A stretch of DNA of 64,000 bases from UBA4636 sp963650915 (GCA_963650915.1 CAVJMJ010000014.1:10165-74164), one strand, 5' to 3'; positions 15,451 through 23,658 are shown, counted from the stretch's first letter. Numbers and translations are program-made. The notes: generated by a model from the letters alone, not told the origin.

Positions 15451-15690
15451 TCACCAAAAAAGAAAAGCATAAAAAGCAAAACATAAACTGCAAAAACAAA
15501 AGCACAAAATATAAAGCACAGAAGCAAAAGAAACACAAAAAACGAAGCACAAAAGCAAAAAGCGACTTCAAAACCATAAAACAAAAAAACAAGAAATAAA
15601 CTAAACCACAAAAACAAACAAATAAAAAAACAAGAAATAAACCAAATTACAAAAACTAAAATAAAAAAATACAAAAATAAAGAGCAAGCC
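15451..15690 (+). repeat. A-rich low-complexity tract upstream of permease
   Basis: About 240 bp in which the plus strand is nearly all A with AAAAGCA, AAACAAAA and AAGAAATAAAC words; AAAAAAACAAGAAATAAAC recurs at 15583 and 15629. Minus-strand frames here are Phe-rich and not credible genes. Confidence 0.65.
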
Positions 15691-15698
15691 TTGTAAAA

Positions 15699-16466
15699 AT
15701 GAAAGTGTTTAAGAAATTTTGCCCGCTTATCACGATTGCGCTACTTATTGCAATCTGGTATATTTTGGCGGCAATCGTAAATATGAAACTTATCATGCCG
15801 AGTCCTTACGACACGCTTATAGAAATGTTAAACGTGCTAAGTAGCGGTAAATTTTACCTTGCTCTTTTAGGCAGTGCCGTACGCACCGTAGTAAGTTTTG
15901 CGATATCTTTCCTTTTGGCTGTCGTGTTTGCGCTTTTATCGAGCGCATCTTCGGTTTTTGAAAGGCTTTTTTATCCCCTTATAGTTATAGTTAGGGCGAC
16001 GCCTACTATGAGCGTTATATTTTTGTGCCTTATATGGTTTAGTTCCAAAATTAGTCCCGTAATCGTTTCGGTAACGATAATTATGCCCACGCTTTATAGT
16101 GCGGTAACTTCGGCAATAAAGTCGTGCGACGATAAAATAATAGAAATGTCTGAAATTTACCGAGTTCCGCGCCGAGTAACCGTTAAAAAATATTACCTTC
16201 CGTATATAACGCAAACCATTTTCGACGATACGGTGTCTTCTTTATCGCTAAACGTAAAACTCGTGGTGGCGGCGGAAGCACTCGCTCAAACGTCAAAGGG
16301 GCTGGGCGTACTTATGCAAGTAGCAAAACTGAATTTGGAAACCGCAACCCTTTTTGCCTATACCGTAGGCGCGGTAATTTTAAGTTTTTTGTTTGAACTT
16401 TTGTTGAAAGCGATAAGACTCGTAATAAAGGAGATAAAGCATGCCAAAACTAATAGAAATCACTAA
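15699..16466 (+). CDS. ABC transporter permease (BPD_transp_1 family)
   Basis: 255 residues with about six hydrophobic segments, beginning with LITIALLIAIWYILAAIV and a periplasmic-side PSPYDTLIEML, as in SsuC/ThiX-like permeases. The EAA coupling loop is EMSEIYRVPRRVTVKKYYLP (about 149-168). It pairs with the ATPase that overlaps its 3' end and with the lipoprotein at 14167. No convincing RBS precedes the ATG at 15699; the region upstream is a pure A-rich tract, so expression may depend on that unstructured leader. SsuC-like systems import sulphonates, but the substrate here is open. Confidence 0.85.
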   Translation: MKVFKKFCPLITIALLIAIWYILAAIVNMKLIMPSPYDTLIEMLNVLSSGKFYLALLGSAVRTVVSFAISFLLAVVFALLSSASSVFERLFYPLIVIVRATPTMSVIFLCLIWFSSKISPVIVSVTIIMPTLYSAVTSAIKSCDDKIIEMSEIYRVPRRVTVKKYYLPYITQTIFDDTVSSLSLNVKLVVAAEALAQTSKGLGVLMQVAKLNLETATLFAYTVGAVILSFLFELLLKAIRLVIKEIKHAKTNRNH

Positions 16467-17142
16467 AAAGTGGGGCGATAGGTCGATTTTCGAAGGTTTT
16501 TCATATGAGTTTAAGCCTCAAAAAACTACCGTTATATTAGGTAAATCAGGCGTAGGAAAGACGACTTTATTGTCGATAATCGCAAAGTTAACGCCTTTTA
16601 GCGGAGAGGTTATAGGCTTCGGAAAAATCGGCTACGTTTTTCAAACGCCGAGGCTTATTCCTTTTATGACGGTCATGGAAAATTTAGAGTATGCATTGTC
16701 TTCGGTTTACGATAAAGCGACTTGTGACGAAAAAGCCGACGAACTTTTAACTTTTGCCGATATGGCTTTTTTAAAGGACAAACCCGCAAAAAGCCTTTCG
16801 GGAGGGGAATCTCAACGGGTAAATTTGATTCGTGCCTTTTTATATCCATCGGACATCATCTTGTGTGACGAGCCGTTTTCGTCGCTCGACATCGGCTTAA
16901 AAATGAAGATAATCGGCTTATACGCGGACTTATGCAATAAAAATCCGATTACTTCCGTTCTCGTAACGCACGATATCGACGAGGCTTTGTATCTTGCCGA
17001 CGAAATTTTATATCTGTCGGATGACGGCTATAAAAAATTTACGATTGAAACGAAAAAGGAAGACAGAAAATACGGCTACGAAGAAAACAACGAATTAAGG
17101 GCAAAACTTTACGATTTGTTTTTGCAAAAATCCATGGTATAA
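16441..17142 (+). CDS. ABC transporter ATP-binding protein (SsuB/TauB-like)
   Basis: 233 residues. Walker A is GKSGVGKT (34-41), the Q-loop is VFQTPRLIPFMTV, the signature LSGGESQRVNL near 119, Walker B IILCDEPFSSLD near 138, and the switch His lies in VLVTHDID. It energises the importer formed with the permease it overlaps by 26 bp; AAAGGAG within the permease 3' end fixes the start. The C-terminus is slightly longer than the core domain. With 14167 and 15699 it completes a canonical importer. The hairpin GGTAAATTAT/ATAATTTACC follows at 17147-17173. Confidence 0.9.
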   Translation: MPKLIEITKKWGDRSIFEGFSYEFKPQKTTVILGKSGVGKTTLLSIIAKLTPFSGEVIGFGKIGYVFQTPRLIPFMTVMENLEYALSSVYDKATCDEKADELLTFADMAFLKDKPAKSLSGGESQRVNLIRAFLYPSDIILCDEPFSSLDIGLKMKIIGLYADLCNKNPITSVLVTHDIDEALYLADEILYLSDDGYKKFTIETKKEDRKYGYEENNELRAKLYDLFLQKSMV

Positions 17143-17146
17143 ACGG

Positions 17147-17173
17147 TAAATTATAAGGCAATAATTTACCCGT
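17147..17173. repeat. Perfect 10-bp inverted repeat after ABC ATPase gene
   Basis: GGTAAATTAT and ATAATTTACC around AAGGCA-type loop, immediately after the ATPase stop. There is no T run, so termination is uncertain; it could also be an operator for the mazF gene that follows. Confidence 0.5.
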
Positions 17174-17233
17174 AAGCGGACGATATAATTTTATTTTACA
17201 TAAAATATAAGGGACGGTCCGCTATGAGGTGCC

Positions 17234-17593
17234 ATGATAAAAAGAGGAGAATTATACTACGCGGATTTAAGTCCGAATTTCGGTAGCGAACAAGGGGGGA
17301 TACGTCCCGTTTTGGTCGTTCAAAACGACGTCGGAAACAAATACAGCCCTACCGTTATCGCCGTCGCTATTACGAGTAAACTTTGCAAGGCAAGATTGCC
17401 GACTCACATAGAAATTTCCGCAAGCGATTACGGACTCAGCAAAGATTCGGTCATCTTATTGGAACAAATCCGCACTATAGACAAACGCCGATTGAAAGAA
17501 AGAATAGGCGAACTCGACACTTCCGTCATGCGCCGAGTGAACGACGGTTTAAAAATAAGCCTCGGCGTCGGCGGAGCCTTTGAAAACAGATAG
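17234..17593 (+). CDS. MazF/PemK-family endoribonuclease toxin, no antitoxin partner seen
   Basis: 119 residues with the MazF/EndoA signature KRGELYYADLSPNFGSEQGG, IRPVLVVQND, IAVAITSK and SVILLEQIRTIDKRRL. Such proteins cleave mRNA or tRNA at short sequence motifs. GAGGTG lies four to nine bases before the ATG. In Bacillota the antitoxin EndoAI normally lies directly upstream; here only 91 bp separate the toxin from an ABC ATPase gene and they hold no open frame, so the toxin appears orphan, as is known for several clostridial EndoA genes. A terminator follows at 17626-17656. Confidence 0.92.
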   Translation: MIKRGELYYADLSPNFGSEQGGIRPVLVVQNDVGNKYSPTVIAVAITSKLCKARLPTHIEISASDYGLSKDSVILLEQIRTIDKRRLKERIGELDTSVMRRVNDGLKISLGVGGAFENR

Positions 17594-17625
17594 TTTTTAT
17601 ATCTGTAATTTTAAAATCGAATACT

Positions 17626-17656
17626 TCCGACGTAAGTTTTTTGCGTCGGATTTTTC
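17626..17656 (+). terminator. Intrinsic terminator of mazF
   Basis: TCCGACG (17626-17632) pairs with CGTCGGA (17644-17650) and is followed by TTTTTC. A second hairpin ACAGATA/TATCTGT sits at the mazF stop codon (17586-17607). Confidence 0.8.
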
Positions 17657-17896
17657 TTTTTCTAATAAACTTTAAAGAGAAATTTGCCGTTTTTTAATAA
17701 AAAATTACCGTCTTTTGATACCGCTAATTTTATCGTAAGGCTAAAAAACGAAAAAATGTTATAAAACCCTTTATTTTTGGAGTGTGATATGATATAATTT
17801 ACTAAAAATAAGTTGAAAAAGGCAACTTAGTTTTAAAAAAACAGATATTTCATTTTTTGTTTGCCGAAAATTCGGCTTACGACAAGGAGGTTTATT
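17657..17896. other. Intergenic region upstream of membrane protein gene
   Basis: Contains a TATAAT at 17793-17798 with only a weak -35 (TTTATT at 17770), and the AAGGAGG of the next gene at 17884-17890. Nothing else seen. Confidence 0.45.
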
Positions 17897-18415
17897 ATGT
17901 TAAACAGTACCAAAGGAAAAATAAAAATGACAAAAACGGCGCTTTTGTCGCAAATCATAACCCTTTTTGTGGCACTCGTCGTTTTTTTGGTCGTTCAACT
18001 TGCGGTCGGCAAAGAAACTTTAGGCTTTGCGCCCGTATGGATGTTGTTTATAGTTTATTTTTTAGGCACTTTTGCCTTTGCTCTTCCCGTGGGGATATTA
18101 AAAAAATCCGCGCTTGCAATAGTAGCAGGCGGAATTTCCGGCGTTTTAGGGCTTGAAATTTTGCTTTTCTGCGTAGCCGATATTAAATTCTGGTATGTGT
18201 GGATAGTAATCGGTTTAGTGCTTTTGATTCTCGTTTTCGTACTTACTTTCTTCTTAAAAAGCGATACGCTTACGGTGGAATTCGACAATCAACCCGACTC
18301 CGGCAGAAAAACTTACGCCGAAAGAAAAGCAGAAAAGAAAAACGAACCTAAAAAAGAGGAAAAACCTTTACCCGAAATCAAGTCCTTTAAAGACGAAAAC
18401 GGTAAACAAATCTAA
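17897..18415 (+). CDS. Four-helix membrane protein with charged C-terminal tail, function unknown
   Basis: 172 residues from the ATG at 17897, seven bases after AAGGAGG; an in-frame upstream start at 17861 lacks such a site. The N-terminus is basic (NSTKGKIKMTKTALL), then hydrophobic segments span about 18-38, 50-70, 77-98 and 103-122, separated by very short loops. The last 45 residues are highly charged (GRKTYAERKAEKKNEPKKEEKP) and would be cytosolic. I do not recognise a family. It stands alone between terminated neighbours and is followed by a dispersed repeat copy. Confidence 0.7.
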   Translation: MLNSTKGKIKMTKTALLSQIITLFVALVVFLVVQLAVGKETLGFAPVWMLFIVYFLGTFAFALPVGILKKSALAIVAGGISGVLGLEILLFCVADIKFWYVWIVIGLVLLILVFVLTFFLKSDTLTVEFDNQPDSGRKTYAERKAEKKNEPKKEEKPLPEIKSFKDENGKQI

Positions 18416-18427
18416 GACGAAAACGAT

Positions 18428-18455
18428 AAAAAGTCTGCCTATAAGCCCGTTATCG
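18428..18455 (-). repeat. Dispersed 28-bp repeat, copy 8
   Basis: Minus strand: CGATAACGGGCTTATAG then GCAGACTTTTT. Exact core, 13 bp after the stop codon of the membrane protein gene. Confidence 0.87.
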
Positions 18456-18538
18456 ATTGTTTTCGGCAATTTATACCGCTTATAAAATGGCTAAAATTCA
18501 GTTTTTAAAAATTCAAAAAACAAAAAGAACTTAACGAC

Positions 18539-19981
18539 ATGAGAAATTTAACTTTATTAACCGATTTTTACGAACTTACGATGATGAACGGATACTTCGA
18601 AAAGGGTAAGAATCACGAAATTGCCGTTTTCGACGTGTTTTTTCGTCAAAACCAATATATAACTTACTCGATTGCGGCGGGCTTGGAACAAGTCGTCGAA
18701 TACCTTGAAAATCTTCACTTCACCGACGACGACATAGGCTACTTAAGAAGCCTTAACACCTTTTCCGAAGACTTTTTGAAGTATCTCGAAAACTTCTGTT
18801 TTACGGGTGATTTGTATTCAGTGCCCGAAGGAACTTTCGTTTTTCCCGGGGAACCTATTTTAACCATACACGCCAACATTTTGGAAGCCCAACTCGTAGA
18901 AGCCGCCATTTTGAACATGGTAAATCATCAAACCCTTATTGCCACTAAGGCTGCAAAAGTTTGCGCCGCCGCACGCGGAGATAAGGTTATGGAATTCGGT
19001 TTAAGGCGTGCGCAAGGTCCGGACGCAGGTATTTACGGCGCAAGGGCGGCTATAATCGGCGGTTGCGCACTTACGTCAAACGTTTTGACGGGCAAAATGT
19101 TCGACGTACCCGTTTCGGGTACACAGGCACACAGTTGGATTATGGATTTTCCTTCCGAACTCGAAGCCTTCCGCGCCTATGCAGACGTTTATCCCGACGG
19201 CGCAATGTTTTTGGTTGACACTTACGACACTTTGTCGAGCGGTGTGCCTAACGCCATAAAAGTTTTCGACGAACTCGTCAAAAAGGGACATAAGCCCGTC
19301 GGTATCAGAATCGACAGCGGTGACTTGGCTTATTTAACAAAGCAGGCAAGAAAAATGCTTGACGAAGCGGGTTACGAATATACTCAAATATGCGCTTCGG
19401 GCGATTTGGACGAAAGACTTATAGCATCCCTTAAAAACCAAGGCGCGCGCATCGATACTTGGGGGGTAGGCACTAAACTTATCACGAGTGCCGATATGCC
19501 CGCACTCGGCGGTGTTTATAAACTTTCCGCAATAAAGCACGGCGACGAATATATTCCTAAAATCAAATTGTCCAACAACAGTGCGAAAATCACCAACCCC
19601 GGGTTCAAAACCCTATACAGAGTTTACGATAAAGACGGTATGGCTTTTGCCGACCTTATAGCCCTTAAATCGGACAAGTTCGATGTTAAAAAGCCTTTGA
19701 CGCTTACCCACCCCGTCGAAAAATGGAAGCAAACTACCTTTAACGCGGGTGAGTACACCTTGCGTGAGTTAAGCGTAAAAATCATGGAAAACGGCAAACG
19801 TATAATAAAAATGCCGACGCTCAAACAAATTTGCGCTTACTGCCAAAGCGAAAAACAAACTTTTTGGGACGAGTATAAGCGTATAGACAATCCGCACATT
19901 TATAAAGTCGATTTGTCGGACTCGCTCATGTCCCTTAAAGAGGGTATGATAGAAGAAATTCGTTCTAAAAAGACATGCTGA
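18539..19981 (+). CDS. pncB: Nicotinate phosphoribosyltransferase
   Basis: 480 residues. It joins nicotinate to PRPP with ATP hydrolysis, the first step of NAD salvage. The N-terminus NLTLLTDFYELTMMNGYFEKG is diagnostic, as are LRRAQGPDAGIYGARAAIIGG, GTQAHSWIMDF and GIRIDSGDLAYLTKQARKML; HSW contains the phosphorylated-histidine region. It belongs to the longer bacterial class. No strong RBS precedes the ATG (GAACTTAACGAC). The stop overlaps the ATG of the next frame by 7 bp, suggesting an operon with the coiled-coil protein, lspA and rluD-like genes. Confidence 0.94.
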   Translation: MRNLTLLTDFYELTMMNGYFEKGKNHEIAVFDVFFRQNQYITYSIAAGLEQVVEYLENLHFTDDDIGYLRSLNTFSEDFLKYLENFCFTGDLYSVPEGTFVFPGEPILTIHANILEAQLVEAAILNMVNHQTLIATKAAKVCAAARGDKVMEFGLRRAQGPDAGIYGARAAIIGGCALTSNVLTGKMFDVPVSGTQAHSWIMDFPSELEAFRAYADVYPDGAMFLVDTYDTLSSGVPNAIKVFDELVKKGHKPVGIRIDSGDLAYLTKQARKMLDEAGYEYTQICASGDLDERLIASLKNQGARIDTWGVGTKLITSADMPALGGVYKLSAIKHGDEYIPKIKLSNNSAKITNPGFKTLYRVYDKDGMAFADLIALKSDKFDVKKPLTLTHPVEKWKQTTFNAGEYTLRELSVKIMENGKRIIKMPTLKQICAYCQSEKQTFWDEYKRIDNPHIYKVDLSDSLMSLKEGMIEEIRSKKTC

Positions 19982-20736
19982 AAAAAACTTTGTCGGGCGA
20001 AGAAAACTTGCCTTATAATAAAGCGAATGGCGGACTTGAAAAAAGCGAAAGCAACACTCGCTATAAAACCGCCGAAAACAAAAATACCGAAAACAAAAAC
20101 GCCTCGGGCGGCTACCAAAATACCGAAAACGTAACTGCCGAAAAGGAAAATGCCTCGGACAAAAATGCCGCCGACGAAAACGCCTTAGGCGGTTACGAAA
20201 GCGAAAACGAGCGTTGCGACAACTGCATTTTGTGGGACGAAATCGATAGTTTAAAGGAAGAAATTTTAAGAAAAACGGAAGAACTGCGTCTTATAACTTG
20301 CGAACTCGACGAGTACAAAGGCACCGAGGAAAAGTCAAAAAAACGTCTTCGACAAAGTGCGGAGGAAGCCGACAGATTAAACAAGAAAGCGCAGTACGAA
20401 TACCTTACCGAATTAAAAACGATAAGGCTTATTTCGGACAAGATAAGAAGTGTTTTTTCAAACGAACTTTCCCAAGAAAAATCGGCGATAACGGGCTTAT
20501 TGACCGACTTATTGAAAGAAGTCGATACCGACGGATATTTATATAAGGCAAAAGACACGGCTTTATCGATAGAGGATAAGTTGACGCCGAAATTAAGTTT
20601 AAGTAGCGAACAAAGCGACGATTACGAGGATAGCGACTTTGATTTGGACGAAGCGATAAATCCGAAAGAGAGTCTCGACCTTAAATCGCTTTTAAACGAG
20701 TTGGGCGTTTTCGGCAGTAATGAAAAAGAGGATTAA
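19975..20736 (+). CDS. Acidic coiled-coil protein with low-complexity N-terminus, unknown function
   Basis: 253 residues. Residues 20-80 are a repetitive Asn/Glu/Lys/Ala/Gly-rich segment (TENKNAS, GGYQNTENVTAEKENAS, DENALGGY) that looks disordered. CDNCILW and a predicted coiled coil (EIDSLKEEILRKTEELRLI) follow at about 84-150, then an acidic C-terminus. The start overlaps the pncB stop and lacks a ribosome binding site, so coupling or a later start is possible. Residues ITGLLTDLL are encoded by a variant of the dispersed 28-bp repeat (20486-20513). I cannot assign a role; a cell-division or scaffold protein is conceivable. Confidence 0.65.
   Translation: MLKKTLSGEENLPYNKANGGLEKSESNTRYKTAENKNTENKNASGGYQNTENVTAEKENASDKNAADENALGGYESENERCDNCILWDEIDSLKEEILRKTEELRLITCELDEYKGTEEKSKKRLRQSAEEADRLNKKAQYEYLTELKTIRLISDKIRSVFSNELSQEKSAITGLLTDLLKEVDTDGYLYKAKDTALSIEDKLTPKLSLSSEQSDDYEDSDFDLDEAINPKESLDLKSLLNELGVFGSNEKED
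20486..20513 (+). repeat. Dispersed 28-bp repeat, copy 9 (TTATTGACCGA variant), inside a CDS
   Basis: CGATAACGGGCTTATTG then ACCGACTTATT. It is read in a different frame from copies 7 and 10 (ATA-ACG-GGC-TTA-TTG). The same variant recurs at 22117. Confidence 0.8.
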
Positions 20737-21211
20737 AATGATTTACGCAATATTATTTTTCGTCGTGGTTTTAGCCGATCAGTTAACTAAAACCATAGTT
20801 GACATGAACAATTGTCGAATACCCGTTATACCGAATTTGTTCTATATAGCCAACACGAGAAACTCGGGGGCGGCTTTCGGAATGATGGCGGACGAACCTT
20901 TTGCCATGGCACTTTTTTACACGCTTACGGCGGTATCGCTCATTGCGCTTTCGGTGTACATGATACTAAAAAAACGTGACAGTAAATGGCTTGATTTTTC
21001 CCTTACTTTTATAGCGTCGGGCGCAGTCGGAAACTTTATCGACAGAATAGCCTTTAAAGAAGTTCGAGATTTTTTATACGTTACCTTCTTTGCAAACTTT
21101 AACGTTGCCGACATCGCCGTTTCGGTCGGCGGGGTAATGCTCGTTATTTACTTTTTGTTTTTAGATAAAGACGCCGTTTTTAAATCCAAAAAAGGGAAGG
21201 ATTTAAAATGA
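20720..21211 (+). CDS. lspA: Lipoprotein signal peptidase (signal peptidase II)
   Basis: 163 residues with four hydrophobic segments. It cleaves the signal peptides of lipid-modified prolipoproteins, such as the two binding proteins in this window. The conserved boxes are DQLTK (about 20-24), NTRNSGAAFG, GNFIDR with the first catalytic Asp, and FNVADIAVSVG with the second. GAAAAAGAGG lies before a second in-frame ATG (MIYAIL) at 20738, so the true start may be six codons later. The ATG of the next gene overlaps the stop by 4 bp (ATGA). Confidence 0.95.
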   Translation: MKKRIKMIYAILFFVVVLADQLTKTIVDMNNCRIPVIPNLFYIANTRNSGAAFGMMADEPFAMALFYTLTAVSLIALSVYMILKKRDSKWLDFSLTFIASGAVGNFIDRIAFKEVRDFLYVTFFANFNVADIAVSVGGVMLVIYFLFLDKDAVFKSKKGKDLK

Positions 21212-22113
21212 CGGAAAAATTATTCACTGCCGCTTGTGACTATAAGCGGCTCGATTTATTTTTGGCGGAAAATACCGAATATTCCCGTTCGCACGTTAAA
21301 AAACTGATTGACGGCGGAAATGTGAAACTAAACGGCAAGCCTTGCAAAAGCGGTTCTGCGATAAAAGCGGGCGATAATGTCACGGTTTACGAACCCGAAC
21401 CCATAAAACTCGACTTAACCCCTCAGGATATCCCCATAGACATAATTTATCAGGACGACGATATAGCCGTAATAAACAAACAACAGGGGCTTACCGTTCA
21501 TTCGGGTGGCGGAACCAACGGCGGAACCCTCGTAAACGCACTACTATACAGGTTGGATAAACTGAGCGGTATAAACGGCGTTATAAGACCGGGGATAGTG
21601 CATAGAATCGACAAAGACACCTCCGGGCTTTTAGTCGTCGCAAAAAACGACGCGGCACATATAAACTTGGCAAAACAAATACAAAACAAAACGGCTAAGC
21701 GCATTTATCTTGCCCTGTTAGAAGGCGTGGTAAAGCCCGATAACGGGCTTATAGACACCTTTATCAAGCGAAGCGACAAGGATAGAAAACTTATGGCGGT
21801 ATCAAAAAGCGACGGAAGAAGAGCGGTTACCGAGTTTAAAGTTTTAAAGCGTTACGAAGGTTTTACTTTGTGCGAGTTTTCTTTGAAAACGGGAAGAACC
21901 CACCAGATAAGAGTGCATTCCAAATACATGGGTCACCCCGTGGTAGGAGATAAATCTTACGGCTACAAAAAACAGAAATTTGAATTAAACGGGCAACTTT
22001 TGCACGCCTATAAACTAATACTCAAACATCCCAAAACGGGCGAAACCATGGAATTTACCGCTCCGCTTCCCGATTATTTTGAAAACGTTTTATCTAAGCT
22101 GAAAGAAATTTAA
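21208..22113 (+). CDS. RluA/RluD-family 23S rRNA pseudouridine synthase
   Basis: 301 residues. An S4 RNA-binding domain (about 12-75, with RLDLFLAENTEYSRSHVKKLI) precedes the catalytic domain, whose HRIDKDTSGLLVVAKND carries the catalytic Asp. Later motifs are GRTHQIRVH and PVVGDKSYG. It converts uridines of large-subunit rRNA (or tRNA) to pseudouridine. Its position after lspA with a 4-bp overlap is the standard Bacillota arrangement (ylyB). Codons for PDNGLIDTFI are an exact dispersed repeat copy (21738-21765), and another copy abuts the stop codon. Confidence 0.93.
   Translation: MTEKLFTAACDYKRLDLFLAENTEYSRSHVKKLIDGGNVKLNGKPCKSGSAIKAGDNVTVYEPEPIKLDLTPQDIPIDIIYQDDDIAVINKQQGLTVHSGGGTNGGTLVNALLYRLDKLSGINGVIRPGIVHRIDKDTSGLLVVAKNDAAHINLAKQIQNKTAKRIYLALLEGVVKPDNGLIDTFIKRSDKDRKLMAVSKSDGRRAVTEFKVLKRYEGFTLCEFSLKTGRTHQIRVHSKYMGHPVVGDKSYGYKKQKFELNGQLLHAYKLILKHPKTGETMEFTAPLPDYFENVLSKLKEI
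21738..21765 (+). repeat. Dispersed 28-bp repeat, copy 10, inside a CDS
   Basis: Exact core CGATAACGGGCTTATAG then ACACCTTTATC, preceded by AAAGCC as in copy 5. Read in the DNGLID frame of the pseudouridine synthase. Confidence 0.82.
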
Positions 22114-22116
22114 GGG

Positions 22117-22146
22117 CGATAACGGGCTTATTGACCGACTTTTTAT
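22117..22146 (+). repeat. Dispersed 28-bp repeat, copy 11 (TTATTGACCGA variant)
   Basis: CGATAACGGGCTTATTG then ACCGACTTTTTA. It begins four bases after the pseudouridine synthase stop codon and shares its variant sequence with copy 9. Confidence 0.85.
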
Positions 22147-22440
22147 ATAAAAATGGCGATTAACTTATAATGCGGTAAGTTTTATAATGCCGTTGATATT
22201 CTAAGAAAAATACGATACAAACAAGCCCTCACAAAACGCCCTTGGGTGAGAAAAAACCGGCAAAAAATCTCTTACCTAAAACTTCAATAAAAATCGCTAA
22301 ACGGCATATACTAAGACAAAACGAAAAGCCGAAAATAAAAGGACGCAAAGCACCTAAAAATGCGACGAAAGTCGGCGAAAATAACGGGAAAATAGCGAAA
22401 AATAACAGAAAAATAACAGAAAAATAACAGAAAAATAACG
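22147..22440. other. A-rich intergenic region ending in an 11-bp tandem repeat
   Basis: AAAAATAACAG is repeated three to four times in tandem at about 22396-22438. A 61-codon Lys-rich frame at 22242-22427 has no ribosome binding site and looks like low-complexity chance coding. Confidence 0.6.
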
Positions 22441-22466
22441 AAAAAAGGCGACGAAAACGTCGCCTT
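22441..22466 (-). terminator. Intrinsic terminator of the small minus-strand gene
   Basis: AAGGCGACG (22445-22453) and CGTCGCCTT (22458-22466) form a 9-bp stem around AAAA; on the minus strand TTTTTTCG follows. It lies 28 bp after the stop codon of the small frame at 22494. Confidence 0.85.
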
Positions 22467-22493
22467 AAAATCAGTCGTTATAAAATTGTTCGA

Positions 22494-22668
22494 TTATAAA
22501 TCGTCTGCGTCTTGAACGGGTATTTCATCGTTATAAAAAGCGTTACCCGTGTAGCTTCCGAAATAATCGTATCTCGACTCGAAGTTACTTACAACTTTTG
22601 GTTTTGGTGTCTTGACCGCTTTTAGAGCAACCTTTTGAACAATTTTTACTTTCTTTTTGTTTTCTCAT
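22494..22668 (-). pseudogene. Small protein gene with apparent +1 frameshift, about 57 residues
   Basis: From an ATG at 22668, preceded by GGTGAT eight bases upstream, the minus strand reads MRKQKES and stops after 27 codons. One base later, the neighbouring frame is open through VKIVQKVALKAV, KTPKPKVVSNFESRYDYFG and SYTGNAFYNDEIPVQDADDL to a TAA at 22494, just before a strong terminator. Removing one A in the GAAAG run at codon 6 would join the two into a single protein. Either this is a real frameshift (decay, assembly error) or a programmed slip. A CCCG/CGGG hairpin and AGGAGG lie further upstream. I recognise no family. Confidence 0.5.
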
Positions 22669-22769
22669 TATTGATTATCACCCGCAGTCGGGCTACCTCC
22701 TGAAAATAGTGTACGCAGTTTTAATTACGTTATACTTGGTTATTTTTTACAAATTTCGACAAAAGATTT

Positions 22770-23522
22770 ATGAAGATAAAAGAGTTTATAAAATTACTTT
22801 TAAAAAAGACCGACGAAGTCCTTTGCCCCCAGCATTACACTTGCAATTTGTGCGGAAGGGAGATTTTCGACGACGGCGATTTTTGCGACGACTGCAAAAA
22901 GGAAGTCCATTTAAACGACGGCATAATGTGTTTAAATTGCGGAAGGGTAACCAATATTCCTACAAATCGTTGCTATTCGTGTAGCGGAGAGTGGGCGGTG
23001 GACAAAGCAAGAAGCGCGTTTTTGTACGAAGACGGAGCGGAAAGACTTATAAAGTCGCTTAAATACGGAAAACGCAAATTTTTAGCCGAAATTTTAGCAC
23101 CGTATTTAAAAAACGTTTACGTTAAAAATATGTTTGCGCCCGATATTATAACTTACGTGCCTATGCACAAGAAAAAGCAAACGAAAAGAGGGTTCAATCA
23201 GTCTGCGCTGTTAGCCGAAAACTTGGCAAAACTTATAGATAATCGCGTTATAGCCCTACTTAGCAAGGTAAAGGAAACGCCCGAACAAAAGTCCCTCGAT
23301 AAAAAAGAAAGACAGGAAAATTTGATTTCTTGCTTTAAAATTATTGACAAAAAAATCGTTAAGGACAAGCGAATTTTAATCGTCGACGACGTTTTAACTA
23401 CGGGCGCGACCGCCCACGCATTGGCGAAAATTTTAAAAAAGTACGGCGCAAAATCGGTGTATCTTCTCACCGTGGCAAGCGTTCAAAAACGCCTTGACGG
23501 AAACGACTTGGTTCTGTATTAA
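22770..23522 (+). CDS. comF: ComF-family phosphoribosyltransferase-like competence protein
   Basis: 250 residues. The N-terminus holds a double zinc ribbon: CNLCGR, CDDC, CLNCGR and CYSC (about 25-72). The C-terminal type I phosphoribosyltransferase fold has the PRPP motif ILIVDDVLTTGATAHALAKIL (about 207-227). ComF is needed for DNA uptake during natural transformation in Bacillus; in anaerobes it is often a lone gene and may have a nucleotide-salvage or repair role. No other competence genes are present here. There is no strong RBS before the ATG. Confidence 0.9.
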   Translation: MKIKEFIKLLLKKTDEVLCPQHYTCNLCGREIFDDGDFCDDCKKEVHLNDGIMCLNCGRVTNIPTNRCYSCSGEWAVDKARSAFLYEDGAERLIKSLKYGKRKFLAEILAPYLKNVYVKNMFAPDIITYVPMHKKKQTKRGFNQSALLAENLAKLIDNRVIALLSKVKETPEQKSLDKKERQENLISCFKIIDKKIVKDKRILIVDDVLTTGATAHALAKILKKYGAKSVYLLTVASVQKRLDGNDLVLY

Positions 23523-23658
23523 CCGTGCCCTGTCTTGTTACGCTTTCTTGTGTAAAGTGTGCAAAAGGTAATTTCCCCGTTGCGTAAACAAGGCTTCAAT
23601 CATAAAAGCCTTTTGGATGTCATATAGAGCCTTTCCGACGGCTCTGTTTAAGATGGTA

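Noticed and set aside
15371..15674. Phe/Leu-rich membrane proteins on the minus strand
   Set aside because: Translations of the A-rich tract and the palindrome in two frames; no ribosome binding sites.
17148..17233. MazE/EndoAI antitoxin upstream of mazF
   Set aside because: All frames in the 91 bp are closed or too short.
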